Shown one piece after another: positions 8,340-14,750 of a stretch of 33,369 bases of DNA (its first letter is position 1; every line of letters begins with the position of its first letter). The notes below the pieces were generated by a model. That model was not told the origin of the DNA, ran no database searches, and saw only the letters and a program-made list of their open reading frames with translations. The DNA is from 66-474 sp035277545 (lineage in GTDB: Bacteria; Pseudomonadota; Gammaproteobacteria; Xanthomonadales; Rhodanobacteraceae). The stretch lies in assembly GCA_035277545.1 (NCBI GenBank), contig DATEKI010000244.1, positions 1 to 33,369 on the forward strand. The letters run 5' to 3'. The translations under genes and the position numbers were made by a program.

Positions 8340-8360
8340 CCCTCCCCTTCGTGGGGAGGG
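8340..8360. repeat. REP-like hairpin between glnA and the acetyltransferase gene
   Basis: Arms CCCTCCCC (8340-8347) and GGGGAGGG (8353-8360) around a TTCGT loop, starting 13 bases after the glnA stop codon. The G/C-only arms and lack of a following T-run resemble a xanthomonad REP sequence more than a classical terminator. It could still slow decay of, or partly terminate, the glnA transcript. Confidence 0.5.
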
Positions 8361-8394
8361 GCAGGTTCCAGCGCTCGTACCCGGAGGCATCAGC

Positions 8395-8892
8395 GTGATT
8401 CGCACCGCAACGAACGCGGATGCGCCCGCCATCTGCGCGATCTACAACCATTACATCCGGGCCAGCGACGCGACCATGGAGGAGTCGCCCGTCGACGCTG
8501 GCGAGATGTCGTGTCGAATGGCCGCGATCACCACGGCATGGCCCTGGCTCGTCGCGGAGGTGGAAGGCGCCGTCATCGGCTACGCCTACGCGAACCAGTG
8601 GAAACCCCGGAGCGGTTACCGGCATGCAGTCGAAAGCACGGTCTATCTTGCCCCGGCGCACGTCGGGCACGGTTTCGGGACCGCGCTCTACCAATCGCTG
8701 ATCGGCATCCTCGGCGAACGCCACGTGCACTGCGCCATCGCGGGAATCAGCTTGTCGAATACCGCCAGCATCGCGCTGCACGAGAAGTTCGGTTTCAGGA
8801 AAGTCGGGCAGTTCCACGAGAACGGAATCAAGTTCGGCCGCTGGATCGACGTCGGTTACTGGCAGCGCATGTTCCCGTCGGGTCGCCCGTGA
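8395..8892 (+). CDS. GNAT N-acetyltransferase, phosphinothricin/methionine-derivative (Pat/MddA) type
   Basis: A 165-residue single-domain GNAT enzyme. The sequence follows the Pat/YncA pattern: IYNHYI near residue 20, a conserved EESP segment, WLVAEVEGAVIGYAYA (strands beta3-beta4), YRHAVESTVYLAP, then the acetyl-CoA loop VGHGFGTALY, and SLSNTASIALHEKFGF near the C-terminus. Members acetylate phosphinothricin, methionine sulfoximine or sulfone, or related amino-acid analogues; the actual substrate cannot be read from sequence. Methionine sulfoximine and phosphinothricin both inhibit glutamine synthetase, so its place directly after glnA is suggestive but not proof. The start is GTG 8395 with GGAGG seven bases upstream. 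Confidence 0.87.
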   Translation: MIRTATNADAPAICAIYNHYIRASDATMEESPVDAGEMSCRMAAITTAWPWLVAEVEGAVIGYAYANQWKPRSGYRHAVESTVYLAPAHVGHGFGTALYQSLIGILGERHVHCAIAGISLSNTASIALHEKFGFRKVGQFHENGIKFGRWIDVGYWQRMFPSGRP

Positions 8893-8970
8893 CGACCACC
8901 TTGCCAGGAAGAAGCGCGCGCACCCGGGCGGTGCGCGCATAATCCGGGGTCGGCAATGTTGAATTGATTG

Positions 8971-9627
8971 ATGCACGCCACGCTTCCCCTGTTTGAATCA
9001 CCGCCGCCCCCCGCCACACGCGAAGAACTCACGGCCGGCGCCTGGGTGTTGCGCGGCTTTGCGCTGGATGTCGCGCAAAACCTGCTGGCAGAAATCGAAC
9101 GCGTTGCCGCGCGGTCGCCATTCCGGCATTTGGTCACGCCCGGCGGCAAGACGATGTCCGTCGCGATGACCAACTGCGGCGGGCTCGGCTGGTTCAGCGA
9201 TCGCCGTGGCTACCGCTACACGGCGGTCGATCCGGAAACCGGCGCAGCGTGGCCCGCGATGCCGGCGCTGTTCACCACGCTCGCGCGCGACGCCGCACGC
9301 GAAGCGGGTTTCGACGATTACGTGCCGGACGTGTGCCTGGTCAATCGGTACGTAATCGGCACGCGCCTGACGCTGCACCGGGACCAGGACGAACGCGACC
9401 ACCATTCGCCCATCGTGTCGGTGTCGCTCGGCTTGCCGGCGACGTTCCTGTTCGGTGGCCTTGTGCGCAGGGATCCGCAACGGCGCGTGCCGGTCGTGCA
9501 CGGCGACGTGGTGGTGTGGGGTGGCCCCTCGCGGATGCGTTATCACGGCGTGCTGTCGATCAAGGATGGTGTGCACCCGCTGACCGGGCCATGCCGCTAC
9601 AACCTGACGTTTCGCGTCGCGCGCTAA
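8971..9627 (+). CDS. alkB: AlkB, alpha-ketoglutarate- and Fe(II)-dependent DNA/RNA demethylase
   Basis: A 218-residue dioxygenase, close to E. coli AlkB (216). It repairs 1-methyladenine and 3-methylcytosine in DNA and RNA by oxidative demethylation, using oxygen and alpha-ketoglutarate. Seen here: iron ligands His136 and Asp138 in LHRDQDE and His192 in RYHGV; alpha-ketoglutarate-binding Arg209 and Arg215 in RYNLTFR; the nucleotide-lid segments TPGGKTMSVAMTNCG and GYRYTAVDP. All key residues are present, so it should be active. It starts at ATG 8971; a TTG directly before it is an alternative. No strong ribosome site is visible. It lies between the Pat-like gene (78 bases upstream) and ntrB (37 bases downstream), not next to ada, its usual companion in enterobacteria. 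Confidence 0.95.
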   Translation: MHATLPLFESPPPPATREELTAGAWVLRGFALDVAQNLLAEIERVAARSPFRHLVTPGGKTMSVAMTNCGGLGWFSDRRGYRYTAVDPETGAAWPAMPALFTTLARDAAREAGFDDYVPDVCLVNRYVIGTRLTLHRDQDERDHHSPIVSVSLGLPATFLFGGLVRRDPQRRVPVVHGDVVVWGGPSRMRYHGVLSIKDGVHPLTGPCRYNLTFRVAR

Positions 9628-9629
9628 GC

Positions 9630-9658
9630 TTGCCGAGATTCGCAGCACGCACTAAATT
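9630..9658 (+). promoter_or_regulatory. Possible sigma-70 promoter of ntrB overlapping the NtrC box
   Basis: TTGCCG (9630-9635), a 17-base spacer and TAAATT (9653-9658). Each hexamer matches four of six consensus bases. Transcription would start near 9665, at or next to the ntrB ATG, giving a leaderless or nearly leaderless message. The NtrC-type box covers the -10 element, a layout suited to repression. Confidence 0.35.
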
Positions 9659-9664
9659 GGTGCA
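9648..9664. promoter_or_regulatory. NtrC-type operator abutting the ntrB start codon
   Basis: CGCACT-AAATT-GGTGCA, a 17-base inverted repeat with the GCAC-N7-GTGC core, very like known enterobacterial NtrC sites. It ends on the base before the ntrB ATG. In E. coli NtrC represses the internal glnL promoter through a comparable site, so autorepression of ntrBC is the natural reading. Confidence 0.68.
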
Positions 9665-10684
9665 ATGATCCGCACCAAGCTGGAAACGGCTTCGCTCGAC
9701 GAACTCGCGGCCGGCGTGGCCGGGCTGGACGCGGAGGGTCGCGTCGCCTACGCGAATCCGGCTTTCATCGAGCACACCGGTTATGGATTGTCGCGCCTTC
9801 TGGGGCAGACACTCGAGGTGCTGAAACCGGAGGGTGGTCGCCTGCACGCCTTGGCTCGGCAGTCGCGGAAGGAGCACGGCACGCTCGGCCTGTCCGCCGT
9901 GGCGGTTTGCGCGTCGCCGGGAAGCGAAACACTGCTCGACTTCAGCTTCACCCCCTCCACCAGCGGTACGTGGGTCGAAACGCACCCCCCGCGGCCAACG
10001 ATCGGCGCCACCCGCGTGTCCGAATCCCTGCGCGGCTTCGCGCACGAAATCCGCAATCCGCTGGCCGCGATTTCCGGCGCGGCGCAACTGCTGGAGCAGC
10101 GCGCACCCGACGCGCGCGCCCGCGAACTCGCGCAACTGGTCCGCGACGAATCCGCGCGGCTCGCAACACTGGCCGAACGCCTGCTGGGTGCGCGCCACGC
10201 GATGACGACGCGCGCGGTCAACGTGCATGCGATGCTGGAACGCGCCGCGGAATTGCTGCAGGCCGAGCGCGTCGATGTGGCGATCGTGCGCGACTACGAT
10301 CCCAGCCTGCCCGCCTGGCAGGGCGACCCTGATCGCCTGCTGCAGGCGATCCTGAACCTGGTGCGCAACGCAGTGCAAGCGAACGCGGCGCGGATCGTGC
10401 TGCGCAGCCGCGCCGAAGCCGGCTGGCGCGACGCGCACGGACAGCGCGTGCCGGCGCTGCGCATCGAAATCGAAGACGATGGCGAGGGCGTGCCCGATGC
10501 AATCGCAACGACGCTGTTCGAGCCGCTGGTCTCCGGCCGCGCGGATGGAACGGGCCTCGGGCTCTCGCTTGCGCGCGAAATCGCACGCGAACATGGCGGC
10601 GACCTGACCCTGCAACGACGACAGGCAGGTTCGTGCTTCGTACTGCTGCTGCCGCGCCATCCGCGCCCGGGAGAACACGCATGA
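9665..10684 (+). CDS. ntrB: Nitrogen regulation sensor kinase NtrB (GlnL)
   Basis: A 339-residue soluble histidine kinase that, with PII, phosphorylates or dephosphorylates NtrC according to nitrogen status. An N-terminal PAS domain (about 8-100) carries the family-typical YANPAFIEHTGY. The H-box is FAHEIRNPLAAISGAAQLLEQ (His127), which in this extended form is characteristic of NtrB. The HATPase has N-box LNLVRNAVQA and G-boxes EDDGEGVP and GTGLGLS. There is no transmembrane segment, as expected. The stop overlaps the ntrC start (ATGA at 10681-10684), implying translational coupling. No Shine-Dalgarno sequence precedes its ATG; an NtrC-type box does. Length is a little below E. coli NtrB (349). 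Confidence 0.96.
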   Translation: MIRTKLETASLDELAAGVAGLDAEGRVAYANPAFIEHTGYGLSRLLGQTLEVLKPEGGRLHALARQSRKEHGTLGLSAVAVCASPGSETLLDFSFTPSTSGTWVETHPPRPTIGATRVSESLRGFAHEIRNPLAAISGAAQLLEQRAPDARARELAQLVRDESARLATLAERLLGARHAMTTRAVNVHAMLERAAELLQAERVDVAIVRDYDPSLPAWQGDPDRLLQAILNLVRNAVQANAARIVLRSRAEAGWRDAHGQRVPALRIEIEDDGEGVPDAIATTLFEPLVSGRADGTGLGLSLAREIAREHGGDLTLQRRQAGSCFVLLLPRHPRPGEHA

Positions 10685-12090
10685 GCAACATCTACATCGT
10701 CGATGACGATCGCGCGGTGCGCTTCGTACTGGCGACCGCATTGCGCGATGCGGGGCATACGGCCACCGAGTTCGCCGATGCGGAGACTGCGTGGCACGCC
10801 TTGCGGCAGGCGGTTCCCGATCTTTTGATCAGCGACGTGCGGTTGCCCGGCGACGACGGCCTCACCCTGTTGCGCGAAGCGAAGGCGGCCCATCCGGACT
10901 TGCCCGTAATCGTGATGAGCGCCTACACCGACGTCGCGACCACCGCGGCCGCATATCGCGAAGGTGCGGCGGATTACCTGGCCAAGCCCTTCGACCTTGC
11001 GCAGGCAGTATCCGCGGTTCAACGTGCGGTCAGCGAATCGGCGCATGCGGAACAGCCGCCACGCAAAGCGGCATCGAAGCACGCATTGCTCGGCGAAAGT
11101 CCACCGATGCGCGAAGTTTTCCGCCTGATCGGACGCGTCGCGGCCAGCGACCTGAACGTGCTGATCACGGGTGAAACCGGCACCGGCAAGGAACTGGTCG
11201 CGCGCGCACTGCACGGGGAAAGCGCGCGACGTGCGCGGCCGTTCGTCGCGCTCAATACCGCGGCGATCCCGGCGGAGCTCCTGGAATCGGAATTGTTCGG
11301 CCACGAGGCCGGTGCCTTTACCGGCGCGCAACGACGCAGCGCCGGACGCTTCGAACAGGCCGAGGGCGGCACGCTGTTCCTCGATGAAATCGGCGACATG
11401 CCGCTTGCGTTGCAGACGCGCTTGTTGCGTGTGCTGGCGGGAGGGGAGTTCTATCGCGTGGGCGGACGGGAACTGATACGCAGTGACGTGCGCGTGCTGG
11501 CCGCGACCCACCAGGACCTCGGTGCGAAGGTCGCGCGCGGCGAATTTCGCGCCGACCTGATGCATCGGCTCGACGTGTTGCGCATCCACCTTCCGGCTCT
11601 GCGCGAACGGCGCGCGGACATTCCGCTGCTGGCCAGGCAATTCCTCGCGGGTGCCGCGGCCGAACTGGAGTTGCCGGAAAAGCGTTTCACCCAATTCGCG
11701 CTGCAGGCGCTGGCGCAACGTGACTTCCCCGGCAACGTCCGGCAACTGGAAAACCTGTGCCGCCGGCTGGCGCTGGTCGCGCCCGGCGCCACGATCCGCC
11801 GCGAAGATCTGGACGATGCCGACCCGGCACGCGCGCCGGCGAGCCATGGCGCATTGCCCTGGGAAACGGCCCTGCGCGCGTGGGCCGATGCGCAACTCGC
11901 GGGCGGCGCGGAAGACCTGCACGCGCGAGCGCGACGGCATTTCGACAAGGTGTTGCTGGATGCCGCCCTCGCCGCGCACGATGGGCATCGCCAGAATGCG
12001 GCCAAGGCACTGGGGGTCGGCCGCAACACGCTGACACGCAAACTCGGCAGTTCGCGCAAGCGGCGCGGGCGGCAAGAAGACGAGGAGTAG
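10681..12090 (+). CDS. ntrC: Nitrogen regulator NtrC (GlnG), sigma-54 activator
   Basis: 469 residues, the same length as E. coli NtrC. When phosphorylated by NtrB it oligomerises at enhancers and drives open-complex formation by sigma-54 RNA polymerase. Domains: receiver 1-120 with Asp52 (LLISDVRLPG) and Lys102; AAA+ domain about 137-365 with Walker A GETGTGKE (164-171), the sigma-54 contact loop GAFTGA (211-216) and Walker B TLFLDEIGD; C-terminal Fis-type helix-turn-helix (GHRQNAAKALGVGRNTLTRKL). All critical residues are present. The ATG at 10681 overlaps the ntrB stop and gives the correct N-terminus (MSNIYIVDDD). Likely targets in this window are the boxes at glnA and ntrB. Confidence 0.97.
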   Translation: MSNIYIVDDDRAVRFVLATALRDAGHTATEFADAETAWHALRQAVPDLLISDVRLPGDDGLTLLREAKAAHPDLPVIVMSAYTDVATTAAAYREGAADYLAKPFDLAQAVSAVQRAVSESAHAEQPPRKAASKHALLGESPPMREVFRLIGRVAASDLNVLITGETGTGKELVARALHGESARRARPFVALNTAAIPAELLESELFGHEAGAFTGAQRRSAGRFEQAEGGTLFLDEIGDMPLALQTRLLRVLAGGEFYRVGGRELIRSDVRVLAATHQDLGAKVARGEFRADLMHRLDVLRIHLPALRERRADIPLLARQFLAGAAAELELPEKRFTQFALQALAQRDFPGNVRQLENLCRRLALVAPGATIRREDLDDADPARAPASHGALPWETALRAWADAQLAGGAEDLHARARRHFDKVLLDAALAAHDGHRQNAAKALGVGRNTLTRKLGSSRKRRGRQEDEE

Positions 12091-12095
12091 CACGC

Positions 12096-12557
12096 ATGCC
12101 GATTTCGATCCGGGCCGCGGAGGTCGCCGACATTCCCTTCCTGGTGGAATGCAACACGGCGATGGCATGGGAAACCGAGCACAAGAAGCTCGATCGCGAG
12201 GTGCTGACACACGGCACGCAGGCGGTGTTCGACGACCCTCGACGCGGGTTCTACCTGATTGCCGAACTGGATGGCGAACGTGCCGGTTGCCTGCTGATCA
12301 CGTACGAATGGAGCGACTGGCGCAATGGCGACTGGTGGTGGTTCCAGAGCGTGTACGTGACGAAGCCCGCGCGCCGCGCGGGTGTATTCCGCACGCTGTA
12401 CGCGGAAATCGAACGCCGCGCGCGTGCGGCCGGCGCGGTCGGGTTGCGGCTGTACGTCGAGCGCGACAATGAGCGGGCACTGCGAACCTACGCATCGCTC
12501 GGGATGGAAGAAGAGGCGTACAGGATGCTGCGGCGCGGGTTCGTCGATTTCGGTTGA
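12096..12557 (+). CDS. GNAT family N-acetyltransferase, substrate unknown
   Basis: A 153-residue single-domain GNAT protein. It begins ISIRAAEVADIPFLVECN, typical for strand beta1 and helix alpha1. The core GFYLIAELDGERAGCLLIT is followed by a tryptophan-rich segment (EWSDWRNGDWWWFQSVYV), the acetyl-CoA loop in PARRAGVFRTLY, and LYVERDNERALRTYASLGM with the family's late Asn and Tyr. It starts five bases after the ntrC stop and has GAGGAG overlapping the end of ntrC, so it is probably the last gene of the ntrBC transcript. The function is not predictable from sequence. It is not closely related to the Pat-like enzyme upstream. Confidence 0.88.
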   Translation: MPISIRAAEVADIPFLVECNTAMAWETEHKKLDREVLTHGTQAVFDDPRRGFYLIAELDGERAGCLLITYEWSDWRNGDWWWFQSVYVTKPARRAGVFRTLYAEIERRARAAGAVGLRLYVERDNERALRTYASLGMEEEAYRMLRRGFVDFG

Positions 12558-12562
12558 ATCGT

Positions 12563-12660
12563 CGTCATTCCGGACGCCGCGAAGCAGTAATCCGCAACCC
12601 ATTTCGATCCTGTAATGTCTGGCAAGAGCAAAATGGATACCGGCCTTCGCCGGCATGACG
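12563..12660. repeat. REP doublet upstream of the thiolase gene
   Basis: A 98-base element with inverted ends: CGTCATTCCGG (12563-12573) and CCGGCATGACG (12650-12660). The right half forms a hairpin with arms CCGGC and GCCGG around CTTC. This end pair and hairpin are the pattern of REP/REPIN elements common in Xanthomonadales. It fills the gap between the acetyltransferase stop and the thiolase ribosome-binding site. Confidence 0.6.
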
Positions 12661-12680
12661 GCGAAAATCAGGAGTCGAAC

Positions 12681-13964
12681 ATGATCCCCCAAACCCGCCG
12701 CGTCGCCGTGCTTGGCGGCACGCGCATTCCGTTTTGCAAGCGCGACACGGCGTATGCCGACCTCGGCAACTTCGGCATGTCGGTGGAAGTGCTGGGCGCG
12801 CTGGTCGAAAAATTCGGCCTGCACGGCATGGAACTCGGCGAGGTCGCGTTCGGCGCGGTGATGAAGCACCCGGCCGACTGGAATCTCGCTCGCGAGGCAT
12901 TGCAATCGTCCGGGCTCGCGATGACCACGCCCGGCATTACCACCGCGCGCGCCTGCGGCACTTCGCTGGACAACGCGATCCTGATCGCGCAGAAGATCTC
13001 GACGGGACAGATCGAGGCCGGCATCGGTGGCGGTTCGGACACCACGAGCCAGGTGCCGCTGACCTATTCGCATCGCCTGCAGCAACGCTTGCTGGATTTG
13101 AATCGCGCGAAAACGTTCGGCCAGAAACTGCATGCCGCGACGCACGGCTTCCGCCTGCGCGAACTGAAGCCGCAGGTGCCGGGGGTGGTCGAGCCGCGCA
13201 CCGGCCTGTCGATGGGCCAGCATTGCGAGAAGATGGCGCGCGAATGGAAGATCGGCCGCGCCGAACAGGACCAGTGGGCGCTGGAAAGCCACCGCAAGCT
13301 GGCGGCTGCCTACGACCGGGGTTTCTTCGACGACCTGGTGATTCCCTTCCGCGGCGTCGCGCGCGACAACCTGTTGCGCGCCGATACCACGCTGGAAAAG
13401 CTCGCTGCCTTGAAGCCCGCGTTCGATCGTACCTCGGGCAAGGGCACGTTGACCGCGGGCAATTCCTCCGCGCTGTCGGATGGCGCGGCGGCGGTGCTGC
13501 TGGCGAGCGAGGATTGGGCCGCGGCGCACAAGCTGCCGGTGTTGGCGTATCTGACCTTCGCCGAAGTCGCGGGCGTCGATTACGTGCATGGCGAAGGCCT
13601 GCTGATGGCGCCGACCATCGCGGTGCCGCGGATGCTGGCGCGTGCCGGCCTTACGCTGCAGGGTTTCGACTTCTACGAAATCCACGAAGCCTTCGCCGCG
13701 CAGGTGCTGTGCCAGTTGCGCGCGTGGGAATCGGCGGATTACTGCCGCATCCGCCTGGGGCTGGATGCGCCGCTGGGTTCCATCGATCCCGCGAAGATCA
13801 ACGTCAACGGGTCGAGCCTGGCGACCGGCCACCCGTTCGCGGCAACCGGCGCGCGCATCGTGGCGACGCTGGCAAAACTGCTGGCGCAGAAGGGTTCCGG
13901 CCGCGGATTGATCTCGATCTGCACCGCGGGCGGAATGGGCGTGGTCGCGATATTGGAGCGGTGA
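12681..13964 (+). CDS. FadI-like thiolase / acetyl-CoA C-acyltransferase
   Basis: A 427-residue thiolase, near FadI length (436). Thiolases cleave 3-ketoacyl-CoA with CoA to acetyl-CoA and a shortened acyl-CoA, or condense two acetyl-CoA in reverse. Nucleophile Cys92 lies in ARACGTSL, His335 in EIHEAFA (HEAFA rather than NEAFA is typical of the FadI/trifunctional-beta branch), His384 in TGHPFAATGAR, and Cys414 in CTAGGMG. All four are present. No FadJ-like partner is adjacent, so the exact pathway (beta-oxidation or acetoacetyl-CoA formation) is open. The start is ATG 12681 with AGGAG six bases upstream; the open frame extends further back through the REP element, which I take as noncoding. 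Confidence 0.92.
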   Translation: MIPQTRRVAVLGGTRIPFCKRDTAYADLGNFGMSVEVLGALVEKFGLHGMELGEVAFGAVMKHPADWNLAREALQSSGLAMTTPGITTARACGTSLDNAILIAQKISTGQIEAGIGGGSDTTSQVPLTYSHRLQQRLLDLNRAKTFGQKLHAATHGFRLRELKPQVPGVVEPRTGLSMGQHCEKMAREWKIGRAEQDQWALESHRKLAAAYDRGFFDDLVIPFRGVARDNLLRADTTLEKLAALKPAFDRTSGKGTLTAGNSSALSDGAAAVLLASEDWAAAHKLPVLAYLTFAEVAGVDYVHGEGLLMAPTIAVPRMLARAGLTLQGFDFYEIHEAFAAQVLCQLRAWESADYCRIRLGLDAPLGSIDPAKINVNGSSLATGHPFAATGARIVATLAKLLAQKGSGRGLISICTAGGMGVVAILER

Positions 13965-13965
13965 G

Positions 13966-14082
13966 CCCCTCTCCCTCCGGGAGAGGGGTTGGGGTGAGGG
14001 TCCGGTCTTGCCATGCAGAGCAATACGCAAGACTTGAACCCTCATCCGGCGCTACGCACCACCTTCCCCCGAAGGGAGAAGG
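13966..14082. repeat. REP doublet between convergent thiolase and DUF1232 genes
   Basis: Left hairpin: CCCCTCTCCC (13966-13975) and GGGAGAGGGG (13979-13988) with a 3-base loop, followed by TTGGGGTGAGGG. Right hairpin: CCTTCCCCC (14062-14070) and GGGAGAAGG (14074-14082), one mismatch, preceded by CCCTCATCCGGC. The two halves face each other, as in BIME/REPIN doublets. It lies between two convergent genes and may also stop or stabilise both transcripts. Confidence 0.65.
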
Positions 14083-14089
14083 GAAAAGC

Positions 14090-14662
14090 TCAACTTATCT
14101 TGAACAGCGTCGGCTTCCATGTGCCACTGGAATAGGAATCGCGGCGCCGGCGCTGCATCAGCGCGATCGCCTCGGCGGCTTGCGCATCCGCCCAATCCGC
14201 GCGCTGCACCATCAGCTTGTCCGGATCCAGCCCGCGGGCGCGGGCTTCTTCCGCGCGCCACTCGACGAAATCGTCGTAGGCCTCGATTTCGAACTGCAGG
14301 TCGCGGCGGCACAGCTCGATCATGATGGCGTCGTCGAGGAAGCCCAACACCGGCACGTTATCGGGAATCGCGTCGTTGGGATCGGCGAGGTACGCCAGCG
14401 CGGCCAGCACCCGCTTGCGATCCTCCGCGGGCAGGTTGAACCCCACGTCGCGCGACATCGCGATCAGCGACTCCACGCTGCCGATGCGCTCCGCGATGAA
14501 CGGCGGCGCGTGGGCGGCATGGGTCTCGTCCAGCAATTTCTGCGCCGCGGCGATGATCGTTTCGGCGTCCTCGTTCTTGACGCTGGCTTGCACGTCATGC
14601 ATGCCTTTGACGAAGAACTGCAGGTCGTCGTCACTCAACTGGATGTTGATATCCATCGGCAT
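14090..14662 (-). CDS. DUF1232 (YkvA-like) protein
   Basis: A 190-residue protein of unknown function. Around residues 86-115 it has the DUF1232 signature ALAYLADPNDAIPD followed by PVLGFLDDAIMI, the conserved pattern of the YkvA family. In that family the segment is often described as membrane-associated; here only this stretch is moderately hydrophobic. The rest is acidic and helical, ending in an arginine-rich segment (QRRRRDSY). The start at ATG 14662 has GAGGA seven bases upstream; a second in-frame ATG lies two codons later. It follows the phospholipase D-like gene by 88 bases on the same strand, a gap in which I see nothing distinctive, and ends at the REP doublet. Confidence 0.82.
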   Translation of the reverse strand: MPMDINIQLSDDDLQFFVKGMHDVQASVKNEDAETIIAAAQKLLDETHAAHAPPFIAERIGSVESLIAMSRDVGFNLPAEDRKRVLAALAYLADPNDAIPDNVPVLGFLDDAIMIELCRRDLQFEIEAYDDFVEWRAEEARARGLDPDKLMVQRADWADAQAAEAIALMQRRRRDSYSSGTWKPTLFKIS

Positions 14663-14750
14663 GGCTGAATCCTCGAACGGGCGGCTGAATGCGGCAGCCT
14701 ACCGAGCGGCCGTGACCGCGTCAATCCGGTTTGCCAGCCATCCCCGCGCG

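Noticed and set aside
8340..8360. Intrinsic terminator after glnA
   Set aside because: The hairpin is strong but no T-run follows on the plus strand; it looks more like a REP sequence.
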